Positions 37,087-44,275 of a stretch of 64,000 bases of DNA are shown here, piece after piece. The notes under the pieces were generated by a model. The model was not told the DNA's origin and did no database searches. It saw only the letters and a program-made list of their open reading frames with translations. The first letter of the stretch is position 1, and every line of letters begins with the position of its first letter. Origin of the DNA: an uncultured Alteromonadaceae bacterium (GTDB taxonomy: Bacteria > Pseudomonadota > Gammaproteobacteria > Enterobacterales > Alteromonadaceae). A program made the position numbers and the translations under genes. Location of the stretch: contig CANNDC010000003.1 in assembly GCA_947503265.1 (NCBI GenBank), positions 124,001 through 188,000 on the forward strand, read 5' to 3'.

Positions 37087-37203
37087 TTATTTGTTCGCTG
37101 AGAAAAACTTAGGACGCAAACGATAAGCCGTTTTTTCGATGAGCTTGAGGTACGCTGCGACTTCTCTCGAAGTCTCTAGATACCTACATCTAATGATCCT
37201 CAT
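37087..37203 (-). pseudogene. Excisionase-like helix-turn-helix fragment
   Basis: A 38-residue ORF starting with ATG at 37203. Its core TSREVAAYLKLIEKTAYRL has the pattern of the HTH domain of excisionases and related small DNA-binding proteins (EVAxYLxVxxxTxYRL). It breaks off just after the recognition helix, where a full domain would continue with the wing. The remaining tail looks out of frame. It is read as a remnant of a mobile-element gene; the rest of 36846-37340 shows no gene. Confidence 0.5.
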
Positions 37204-37340
37204 CAATAATCAAAGTGCTAGTTGCAGTTCTTTGGTCAGCACGTTAAATATAAAATCCTATAACTAAAGATATCTTATGATCTTGCGCACGATAATAGTC
37301 TGCATAAGCTAACCCTTCGGAGCAACTGTAAAGGGATATT

Positions 37341-38117
37341 ATGAGTAACAAAACACCATCACTTCTAACCGCGTTTTCGTTCCTTCCATGGTGGGCAAGT
37401 TTTTTCGCAGGCATAGTTGTTTATATTGGTCTTACTTATGTTCTTCCTGCCTTAGTTACAGATAATCAAATATTGGTCATGGTCGTCGGCGCAGGTAAAA
37501 GCGTCGCTATTTGGTCTAGCTTGCTGTTCTTGATACCTGCTGTCACTTCAATTATCAGACGCCGTAAGCGCGAACAGTTAGTCGAACAACAATCTAGCAT
37601 TGAAACGTTGCGTGAGACGTCTTGGAGCGATTTTGAAGTACTTGTGGGTGAAGTTTTTAGAAGAAAAGGTTTTAGAGTGCAAGAAAATATGAGCGGCGGA
37701 GCTGATGGCGGCATTGACTTATTACTTTTGAAAGAAGGTGAAAGTCACATTGTGCAATGTAAGCAATGGCGTAAATCTAAAGTTGGTGTCCCTATTGTAA
37801 GAGAGATGTTTGGCGTTTTAAAAGCATCCTCTGCTAAATCGGTCTATGTTGTCAGTTCTGGCCATTTTACAAAAGAAGCAATCGCGTTTGCTGCTGATTT
37901 ACCGATTACACTAATCAATGGTGATGAGTTACTCACCCTAACAGAAGAAGTACAGTCAAGCGCAAAAATAAAGTCCGTTTCACCAATCTTATCCCCTGCT
38001 CTATGTCCGAAGTGCGACTCTGATTTAGTTAAGCGAGTCGCTAAAAAAGGACCTCAGAAAGGAAATGAGTTTTTAGGTTGCTCGAGCTTTCCAAAATGCC
38101 GTTACATTCAAAATTAA
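37341..38117 (+). CDS. Mrr-like restriction endonuclease with membrane helices and zinc ribbon
   Basis: The 258 residues start with two membrane helices (about 12-37 and 45-70), followed by an Mrr-type nuclease domain and a C-terminal zinc ribbon. In the nuclease domain GGADGGIDLLLL supplies the catalytic Asp and VQCKQWR gives the Q-x-K element. The ribbon is of the topoisomerase type: CPKC near residue 221 and C-x5-C near residue 245. AAGGGATATT precedes the ATG. Such membrane-tethered Mrr proteins probably cut foreign or modified DNA; the target is unknown. It is the first complete gene of the tRNA-Ser island. Confidence 0.88.
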   Translation: MSNKTPSLLTAFSFLPWWASFFAGIVVYIGLTYVLPALVTDNQILVMVVGAGKSVAIWSSLLFLIPAVTSIIRRRKREQLVEQQSSIETLRETSWSDFEVLVGEVFRRKGFRVQENMSGGADGGIDLLLLKEGESHIVQCKQWRKSKVGVPIVREMFGVLKASSAKSVYVVSSGHFTKEAIAFAADLPITLINGDELLTLTEEVQSSAKIKSVSPILSPALCPKCDSDLVKRVAKKGPQKGNEFLGCSSFPKCRYIQN

Positions 38118-38125
38118 AAAATCGC

Positions 38126-38839
38126 CTATGAAGACTTTATTTTTCGCTTATCTCGAACGTACGTGCCACTGCCATTTTTTATCTTTACTTCAAAAAGATC
38201 AATTGCCAAAAATAGGTCTTTCATCTTTTTGAATCCGTAGTTGCGCGGATCAAAAGAGGTGTGATTAGAAATGTGTTGTCCAATTGTGCCTAAATTCGCC
38301 CAGCCGGCATCATCCTCAGACGCCTCTATTGCTTGTCGCAACATGTTCATCAATTTGCTGTCACTTTTGATATTTGGCTTTGATTTTTTAACTGGTTTTT
38401 CGTCAGTCGTTTCCTCATCAAGATACAAGAATTTTGAACAGCTATTTACAAATGCAGTTGGCGCTTTACGTTCACCAAAACCAATGACGAATTTACCGTC
38501 AGCTAACGCACGTGTAACGAGTGGCGTAAAATCACAATCAGAGGATACTAGACAGATTGAATCAACGTCTTTTGTATACAGAATATCCATTGCATCAATC
38601 ACCAAAGCAATGTCAGTGGCATTTTTACCTTTAGTTAGGTCAAACTGCTGTATTGGCTGAATAGCAAATTCATGCAGTACATCTTCCCAAGGTTTTATGT
38701 TTGCACTTTTCCAATTTCCATATGCTTTTCTAATGTTAACCACACCGTAACGTGCCAACTCTGAAAGAATCGTTTCGATTTTGGCCGCTGGGGCATTGTC
38801 GGCATCTATAAACAATGCAATTTTTTCTTTTTCCTTCAC
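38126..38839 (-). CDS. NYN domain protein with C-terminal LOTUS (OST-HTH) domain
   Basis: A 237-residue protein with an N-terminal NYN nuclease-like domain: ALFIDADNAPAAKIE near residue 8, NATDIALVIDAMD near residue 72 and LVSSDCDFTPL near residue 97. The C-terminal OST-HTH/LOTUS domain spans about residues 165-230 (GWANLGTIGQHI, FDPRNYGFKKMKDLF). The combination points to an RNA-directed nuclease. It converges on the Mrr gene, with nine bases between the stops. Proteins of this build are widespread in bacteria, and the biological role is not established. Confidence 0.9.
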   Translation of the reverse strand: MKEKEKIALFIDADNAPAAKIETILSELARYGVVNIRKAYGNWKSANIKPWEDVLHEFAIQPIQQFDLTKGKNATDIALVIDAMDILYTKDVDSICLVSSDCDFTPLVTRALADGKFVIGFGERKAPTAFVNSCSKFLYLDEETTDEKPVKKSKPNIKSDSKLMNMLRQAIEASEDDAGWANLGTIGQHISNHTSFDPRNYGFKKMKDLFLAIDLFEVKIKNGSGTYVRDKRKIKSS

Positions 38840-38982
38840 GCGTATTCCTTGCTGTTTTATACTGAAAATTCTTAGGCTAGTTTGACACTGGTAAAATACA
38901 GATCAATGCCTTAAGTGCGTATATAGTATGAGCTGAAATACAGTAGGCAAAATTTATTAACTTTTATGATTAGGTATTACGC

Positions 38983-39224
38983 GTGATTAGAGTACTTTTA
39001 GTGCAAAAATTAGATAATAAAAGGTTTGCAGAAGGTCGAAAAATCCCTTAAAAGAGGTGGCAGATATAACCGGAATAGGACGAGCCACACTGACAAGAAT
39101 AGCTAACAAACCTTATTACATCACTACGACAGAAATCATTGATAAGTTGTGTGATTACTTTGCTTGTGAACCCGGTGATTTGCTTCAAAAAGTAAAGCAC
39201 TTCTGTGATCACATAAAAGTTTAA
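38983..39224 (+). pseudogene. Frameshifted XRE/Cro-type regulator
   Basis: Two frames together give an 80-residue Cro-type protein. Frame one runs from GTG at 38983 to a TAA at 39049 (MIRVLLVQKLDNKRFAEGRK). The frame one base back continues with PLKEVADITGIGRATLTRIAN and ends at 39224 with EIIDKLCDYFACEPGDLL, a classic HTH ending. The break is at a run of five A (39039-39043). Either it is a point deletion or a -1 slip on the A-run makes the full protein. It lies upstream of abiEi, where it would be a local regulator. Confidence 0.7.
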
Positions 39225-39270
39225 TAATTTAGATATTCATACACTTACAGTATTAAAATGTTGATTTATT

Positions 39271-39285
39271 TAAACCTATGGTTTA
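39271..39285. promoter_or_regulatory. Palindrome before abiEi, candidate operator
   Basis: TAAACC-TAT-GGTTTA is a perfect 6+6 palindrome located 35 bases before the proposed abiEi start. AbiEi-type antitoxins repress their own operon through inverted repeats, and the broken XRE regulator is also nearby. The palindrome covers the alternative ATG at 39278, a reason for choosing the later start. Confidence 0.4.
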
Positions 39286-39319
39286 TCTTTATTATCATAT
39301 TCATGCTATAAGTAAGAAA

Positions 39320-40111
39320 ATGTCATCTAAATTAAACTGGCTTGTTAACGAATGTTCACCCGGCTCTGTTGTATTACAACAGTGGTTAGGGCAACACGGT
39401 ATAAGCCACTCATTAACGCAAAAATACGTGCAAAATGGCTGGTTAAAGCGATTATCCAGCGGCGTGTTTTATCGCCCTCAAAATGAAGTAACAGCACCAC
39501 CTAGTTGGCCTGCTCTCCTCAACGCACTTGTAACTCAAACCAATACGAATATTCATCTTGCAGGGCTATCTAGCTTACAGCATCAAGGTATGTCTCACTA
39601 CCTTGCACTAAATAAGGCCAGTACTGCAAGTCAGGCAAAAGAAAAAGTATGGATCAGTATAGAGAACAAACACAATCTGCCAAAATGGTTTAGAGAATTA
39701 AGTGCCATCGACTGGGTATACTGTATAAATAAAGTAACTGACAAAACCAGCCAAACTAAAGTATCCATATCGATAAAAGGCAGTGAAGTTATCGCTAGCT
39801 CGCCAGAACTAGCTGCCTATGAAATCGTTTCTGTTGTTGGTAAAGACATAAGCTTCGAGCACGTTGCAGAACTATTTCAAGGCTTGGTCAGCCTCAGCCC
39901 AAAGAAAGTGCAAGCCATACTGGCCAATAGTAAATCAGTTCAAACGAACAGAGTATTTTTGTTTTTGAGCCATTATTATGATCATCAATGGGCAAAACGC
40001 TTAGACGAATCAGCCATTAATTTGGGTGCAGGAAAACGACAGGTTGTTGCCGATGGTTATTATGACCGCCAATACAAAATAACGGTACCTGCTGGATTTA
40101 AGCCAGAGTAA
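39320..40111 (+). CDS. abiEi: AbiEi-like antitoxin
   Basis: A 263-residue protein with an N-terminal winged helix (LTQKYVQNGWLKRLSSGVFYRP at residues 33-54, seen here in its two halves QKYVQNGWLKRL and GVFYRP). The following antitoxin domain includes SSPELAAYEIVSVVG. It matches the AbiEi type-IV-like antitoxin family, which represses the operon and counters the nucleotidyltransferase toxin encoded next. An upstream ATG at 39278 lies in the operator palindrome and is less likely. The toxin gene starts 21 bases after its stop. Confidence 0.88.
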   Translation: MSSKLNWLVNECSPGSVVLQQWLGQHGISHSLTQKYVQNGWLKRLSSGVFYRPQNEVTAPPSWPALLNALVTQTNTNIHLAGLSSLQHQGMSHYLALNKASTASQAKEKVWISIENKHNLPKWFRELSAIDWVYCINKVTDKTSQTKVSISIKGSEVIASSPELAAYEIVSVVGKDISFEHVAELFQGLVSLSPKKVQAILANSKSVQTNRVFLFLSHYYDHQWAKRLDESAINLGAGKRQVVADGYYDRQYKITVPAGFKPE

Positions 40112-40131
40112 GACTAAGTATTAAAAAGGAT

Positions 40132-41055
40132 ATGGATAAAAACAGCCAATATTATAAACAAGTGAAAATGCTTGTAGGGGTTTTGCCTATTGTCGCGAAG
40201 GAAAAAGACTTTGCTTTGAAAGGTGGCACAGCAATAAATCTTTTTGTGAGGGACTTCCCTCGACTGTCTGTTGATATCGACCTAGCATACCTGCCATTAG
40301 AGGAGCGTAATACTGCACTTGTTAATGCCAAATTCGCTCTCAAGCGCATCACAGACGCTATAAACGCCAGTAATTATGCAAGAGCGACATTGCAGGATAA
40401 TAAGCCTGATGAGCTGCGAATAATAGTAAGTGATGCATCTGCCACCATTAAGATAGAGGTATCGCCAGTAGCCAGAGGTACCCTTCATGCGCCTAAAACA
40501 ATGATGGTGCATGATGAGGTAGAAGACAAATTTGGTTACGCTGAAGTTCAAGTAGTGAGCATGCCAGACTTATATGGTGGTAAACTTTGTGCAGCAATGG
40601 ATAGGCAACACCCTCGTGATATATTCGATGTCAAATTGCTATTGGAAAACGAAGGCATATCACGGGAGATACTCGTCGGCTTTTTGACCTACGTATTGAG
40701 TCATCCCCGGCCTATTCATGAGGTCATGCAACCAAAATGGAAAGACTTATCAACTGTATTTCGTTCCGAGTTTGAGGGGATGACCTTTATATCTATAACA
40801 GAAGATGAACTTAACCAGACTCGCTTCAACATGCTGGATGCTTTAAAGTTTCATTTTGATAAAAAAGACGCAGAATTTCTGCTTTCATTCAAGCGTGGCA
40901 AGCCCAATTGGGAGCTCTTCGATAAGCCGTCTGTCGCCAACTTACCGGCTGTAAAGTGGAAGCTCAGAAATATTAAAAAACTGATGCAAGAGCCTGATAA
41001 ACATAAAGTTAAAGTATCAAACCTAGAGAAAGTAGTTACTGATTGGATAAACTGA
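40132..41055 (+). CDS. abiEii: AbiEii-like nucleotidyltransferase toxin
   Basis: A 307-residue toxin of the AbiEii/DUF1814 nucleotidyltransferase family. It has FALKGGTAINLFV near residue 24 (the GG-S/T motif), then RLSVDIDLAY with the D-x-D metal ligands, and DIFDVKLLL near residue 165. In characterised relatives such proteins block tRNA or other RNA function by adding nucleotides and cause phage abortive infection. It forms the usual two-gene operon with abiEi on the tRNA-Ser island. Confidence 0.9.
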   Translation: MDKNSQYYKQVKMLVGVLPIVAKEKDFALKGGTAINLFVRDFPRLSVDIDLAYLPLEERNTALVNAKFALKRITDAINASNYARATLQDNKPDELRIIVSDASATIKIEVSPVARGTLHAPKTMMVHDEVEDKFGYAEVQVVSMPDLYGGKLCAAMDRQHPRDIFDVKLLLENEGISREILVGFLTYVLSHPRPIHEVMQPKWKDLSTVFRSEFEGMTFISITEDELNQTRFNMLDALKFHFDKKDAEFLLSFKRGKPNWELFDKPSVANLPAVKWKLRNIKKLMQEPDKHKVKVSNLEKVVTDWIN

Positions 41056-41158
41056 TACACATCCCAGAAAGAATATAGCGTTGGTGTTTGCCGGTTAAAT
41101 TAATAGGCCCATTATCAAAATGAAAAAATATGTCGGTATTTCAAGTCTGGGCTGAATG

Positions 41159-41446
41159 CTATGAATGCATACGCTCTTTGTTTTTCCCACCATTAATAAA
41201 AAACGGCTCATTATCATTTTGAAACGCACTATTTGAAATATCCATATCATAATTCTCCATCAACTTTGATTTAATACATAAAGCTAGCCATCTCGCCTCT
41301 TTATAATCAGCAGTCTGAAGTGAAGCCACGAAATAACCGCTTGATTTAACATATCCCGTTTGATCAAAAATTCCCTCGCGGATCCGGAAAAAATAGTTGG
41401 ATGAGTTTTTGAATTTATATAGATAAGTAGAATGTGATTTTTGCAT
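41159..41446 (-). pseudogene. Truncated tyrosine integrase, N-terminal part
   Basis: A 95-residue ORF whose sequence looks like the N-terminal arm-binding domain of phage-type integrases: TYLYKFKNSSNYFFRIREG, then GYFVASLQTADYKEARWLAL, the pattern in which a Y-x-x-R-I-R strand is followed by S-L-x-T-x-x-x-x-E-A-R. The core-binding and catalytic R-H-R-Y parts are missing. It lies beside the tRNA-Ser 3' end and reads away from it, as integrase genes of tRNA islands do. I read it as the stump of the island's integrase. Confidence 0.6.
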
Positions 41447-41472
41447 CTTGCTCTGTCAGCCTTATATAAAGT

Positions 41473-41495
41473 TGTGACAGAGTTCTGTGACAGAG
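41473..41495. repeat. Two TGTGACAGAG direct repeats, right arm
   Basis: TGTGACAGAG occurs at 41473 and 41486, 13 bases apart, between the integrase stump and the tRNA-Ser end. The same word lies at 36836 near the left border. They are candidate integrase arm sites. Confidence 0.55.
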
Positions 41496-41514
41496 CTATA
41501 CTCTTTGCTTAAAT

Positions 41515-41560
41515 CCAGATATGAGAAAGCCCCAAACATGGGGCTTTCAAAAATATCTGG
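41515..41560. repeat. Interrupted inverted repeat joining the tRNA-Ser end
   Basis: CCAGATAT (41515) and ATATCTGG (ending at 41560, inside the tRNA CCA end) enclose the perfect 9-bp stem GAAAGCCCC/GGGGCTTTC (41525-41548). Read on the minus strand it follows the tRNA, but no T-run comes after the stem, so it is a poor terminator. It may be a processing or integrase site. Confidence 0.6.
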
Positions 41561-41647
41561 CGGAGAGAGAGGGATTCGAACCCTCGTTAGGTTTAACCCT
41601 AAACACACTTTCCAGGCGTGCGCCTTCAGCCACTCAGCCACCTCTCC
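41558..41647 (-). tRNA. tRNA-Ser(GGA)
   Basis: A 90-base tRNA with a 5' GGAGAGG acceptor arm, D-arm TGGCTGAGTGG, anticodon loop CTGGAAA (anticodon GGA at 41611-41613), a long variable arm typical of serine, TTCGAAT in the T-loop and an encoded CCA. It is the presumed integration site of the island to its left. Confidence 0.97.
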
Positions 41648-41759
41648 AAATTTTTTAGCTCGCTAGCTATTAAAGCAAAACTGCAAGCGCCGCGTATAGT
41701 AGGTAATTCGCTTGTGGTGATCAAGCCAAAAACGTAAATACCTGCCCTATTCTGCGTTT

Positions 41760-42818
41760 TTAAGCATTCCCTTTCATAAGTAGCTTGTTTTGTGCTGAAA
41801 AATCGAGCATTCGGTTTAATGGCACGAGTGCTTTTTGCCTTAAAATATCATCCACGAATATTTCGTGTCCCGACGTATCCGTTAGTGCACTGTGAATTGC
41901 TTTAAGCCCGTTCATGGCCATCCACGGACAATGTGCACAACTTTTACAGGTTGCGCCATTTCCGGCAGTAGGAGCTTCTAGAAACTCTTTAGACGGCTCT
42001 TGTTGTTGCATCTTGTAGAAGATGCCTCTGTCAGTGGCAACAATGAACTTGCTATGAGGTAAACTTTGCGAGGCCTTAATCAGTTGTGTGGTTGAGCCAA
42101 CGGCATCCGCCATTTCCACTACGCTCGCTGGTGACTCGGGGTGAACCAAAACCGCTGCTTCTGGGTGCAGATGTTTCATGTCTTTTAACGCCTTGGCAGA
42201 AAACTCGTCATGCACGATACACTCGCCCTGCCACATCAACATATCCGCGCCAGTTTGTTTGGCGATATAAGCGCCCAAGTGTCGGTCAGGCCCCCAAATA
42301 ATCTTTTCGCCCAAAGAATCAAGGTGTTCAACAATTTCCAACGCAATACTAGAGGTCACCACCCAATCGGCTCTTGCTTTCACTGCAGCAGACGTATTGG
42401 CATATACCACCACGGTATGATCAGGATGTGCGTCACAAAATGCACTAAACTCTTCAATTGGACAGCCTAAGTCTAGTGAACAAGTCGCTTCTAATGTCGG
42501 CATGAGTACAGTCTTTTCTGGACTCAGAATTTTCGCCGTCTCGCCCATAAACTTGACGCCCGCAACGATTAGCGTGTCGGCATCACAATCACGGCCATAG
42601 CGTGCCATCTCGAGAGAATCGGAAATAAAACCGCCAGTTTCTTCAGCGAGTGCCTGTATTTCTGGATCGGTATAATAGTGCGCCACCAACTTTGCATTTT
42701 TCTCTTTCAACAACTGTTTGATTTGTTGAATGTAGAATTCTTGCTGAGTGGAACTCAGGGCCACGGGTTTTGCCGGAAACGGATATTCGATAGACGCGAT
42801 TCGCGCAGGTTGTTGCAT
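41760..42818 (-). CDS. nadA: Quinolinate synthase NadA
   Basis: NadA makes quinolinate from iminoaspartate and dihydroxyacetone phosphate on the way to NAD. The 352 residues match the E. coli type: HYYTDPEIQ near residue 47, [20 protein letters not shown], and the three cluster-binding cysteine regions ([17 protein letters not shown] and [10 protein letters not shown]). In E. coli nadA follows the tol-pal and tRNA-Lys genes; here other genes have come between them. The ATG at 42818 gives the usual length. Confidence 0.97.
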   Translation of the reverse strand: MQQPARIASIEYPFPAKPVALSSTQQEFYIQQIKQLLKEKNAKLVAHYYTDPEIQALAEETGGFISDSLEMARYGRDCDADTLIVAGVKFMGETAKILSPEKTVLMPTLEATCSLDLGCPIEEFSAFCDAHPDHTVVVYANTSAAVKARADWVVTSSIALEIVEHLDSLGEKIIWGPDRHLGAYIAKQTGADMLMWQGECIVHDEFSAKALKDMKHLHPEAAVLVHPESPASVVEMADAVGSTTQLIKASQSLPHSKFIVATDRGIFYKMQQQEPSKEFLEAPTAGNGATCKSCAHCPWMAMNGLKAIHSALTDTSGHEIFVDDILRQKALVPLNRMLDFSAQNKLLMKGNA

Positions 42819-43163
42819 TTACTGTTCTCAACTCATAACAGTGCCAAACATCCGAGTATTATAAACAAAATGACATGAAGATCACAGAAAAGTGAGGGAA
42901 ATATGTAGGTAAAGAGAATTTCAATGAGACGGTAGATCATTATGGTAAAACCTTGAACCAATTAATCTGCATCTTGGCTGTGAGAAATAACTATTTGAAA
43001 CAACATTGCTCTAGTGTCTAGACAATAAAATCAAAAATATAATATTTGACTGAACACCCCTATTTACATAGCGAAAATCCTTTAGCTAAGAGTTTATGAA
43101 CTCTTCCAAGTCCATCGATTTAAATTTCGCCTTGCCATCTTTTGAAAAGTTCTCAAATAAACC
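42819..43163. other. Intergenic region upstream of the cupin gene
   Basis: No gene is supported. One stretch of about 40 codons is open (42900-43023, plus) but has no start codon or family resemblance. A small hairpin AAGAGTT-TATG-AACTCTT lies at 43088-43105 with no T-run. The MerR-type promoter begins at 43164. Confidence 0.5.
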
Positions 43164-43194
43164 TTGACTTAAAGCTAACTTTAAGTTGCATACT
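43164..43194 (+). promoter_or_regulatory. MerR-type promoter of the cupin gene
   Basis: A -35 TTGACT (43164-43169) and a -10 CATACT (43189-43194) are separated by 19 bases that contain the imperfect palindrome CTTAAAGCTAACTTTAAG. An overlong spacer with a central dyad is the mark of MerR-activated promoters. It matches the second one at 44187 base for base in most of the dyad (AACTT and AAGTTG shared). Confidence 0.75.
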
Positions 43195-43228
43195 CTTTAT
43201 CGAACCATATTAAAGAGGATATTATTCG

Positions 43229-43744
43229 ATGAATAACAGCTTAGAAAATTTTATTGATGAGATAAAACTCCGTTGGTCAGGGCTTAATACACAGACCACA
43301 ACAAGTGTTCGGCATCTACTTATGCAGTTAGCAAAAACGTCTCGTGAGGAAGATTGGTTAAAAGAACTTCATTGTGAAAAACCGTCTGCAAAGCTGCTAT
43401 ATCAAGATCCTGAGCATGGTTTTATGTTACTGGCTCATTCCGAGAACAAAGGAAACTATCGCTCGCCTCATAATCACGGTGCGGGCTGGGTGTTCTACGC
43501 TGTTCTATCTGGCGAAATAGAAATGACAACTTACAAGCAAGTTACCACACCAAACGGCATTACCCATCTCGTATCTAGAGGTTCAGAAATTATGAAAGTA
43601 GGTGATTGTAAGATCTTCTTACCGGGAGACATACACGACACAAGATGTCTGACAGAAAATTTCTTGCAGTTTCGACTGACCAGCAGTGACTTTAAAGCAG
43701 AAATCAAATCAGACCGTATGATCCGATTTATCAATGAGGCTTAG
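43229..43744 (+). CDS. Cupin-fold protein, cysteine dioxygenase-like
   Basis: A 171-residue protein with a double-stranded beta-helix core. PHNHGAGWVFYAVLSGEIE (residues 76-94) gives the H-x-H metal ligands and the Glu-containing strand. GDIHDTRCL near residue 133 gives the third histidine. It resembles the cysteine dioxygenase/PA-type cupins, so a metal-dependent oxygenase for a thiol or small acid is possible, but the substrate is unknown. The ribosome binding site is AGAGGAT. It has its own MerR-type promoter and meets the merR gene tail to tail with overlapping ends. Confidence 0.8.
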   Translation: MNNSLENFIDEIKLRWSGLNTQTTTSVRHLLMQLAKTSREEDWLKELHCEKPSAKLLYQDPEHGFMLLAHSENKGNYRSPHNHGAGWVFYAVLSGEIEMTTYKQVTTPNGITHLVSRGSEIMKVGDCKIFLPGDIHDTRCLTENFLQFRLTSSDFKAEIKSDRMIRFINEA

Positions 43745-44178
43745 CGAATGGATTTATTCAAAGGAGAGGGCTTTCGTTTGCGAGCTTGATCTTTTCCTGC
43801 AATCCTCAACAGTTTCTGAAATTTAGCACATTCGGAGTGCCTTTCTGCAGAGCAATTGGCGGCATGCTCCAGACATCGCTGTATCGCTGTTAGTTGCCTG
43901 ACGTTTTTTCCAATTTCATCAGCTTTTTCTTTGAGCTTTTCACGGTTGACTTCAAATTCTCCTTTTGTGGTCAACATTGATTGAATATCTTCAAGTGAAA
44001 AGCCAGCTCGTTGCCCTAAAGCAATAAATTCAAGCTGCTCAAATACATAAGTATCAAAAAGCCGTTTAAGTCCGTTTCTACCAATCGATCTTATTAGCTT
44101 CTTCTCTTCGTAGTACCGCAATGTTGAAGCAGGGATCCCTGACTTCTTTGACAATTGTGAAATATCAATAGCATTCAA
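43741..44178 (-). CDS. MerR family transcriptional regulator
   Basis: A 145-residue regulator with a MerR HTH (ISQLSKKSGIPASTLRYYEEKKLI), a coiled dimer helix (residues 80-105) and a Cys/His cluster, CLEHAANCSAERHSEC, that may sense a metal or an oxidant. The TTG at 44178 is proposed. The longer frame from ATG at 44226 would run through the operator and adds 16 unmatched residues. It is divergent from the MFS gene and convergent with the cupin gene, both of which carry its predicted operator. Confidence 0.87.
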   Translation of the reverse strand: MNAIDISQLSKKSGIPASTLRYYEEKKLIRSIGRNGLKRLFDTYVFEQLEFIALGQRAGFSLEDIQSMLTTKGEFEVNREKLKEKADEIGKNVRQLTAIQRCLEHAANCSAERHSECAKFQKLLRIAGKDQARKRKPSPLNKSIR

Positions 44179-44186
44179 TTTATTTA

Positions 44187-44217
44187 TTGACCTCAAGTTA
44201 ACTTCAAGTTGTATCAT
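44187..44217 (+). promoter_or_regulatory. MerR-type promoter of the MFS gene
   Basis: A -35 TTGACC (44187-44192) and a -10 TATCAT (44212-44217) are 19 bases apart. The spacer carries the dyad CTCAAGTTAACTTCAAG, close to the SoxR-box word CCTCAAGTTAACTTGAGG. The same region lies just upstream of the merR start, so autoregulation is likely. Confidence 0.8.
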
Positions 44218-44275
44218 CCAAAACATAAGTTGGAATTACAGCTTAGTCAAGTTTTATTAAGGAGTATCAATAGTT

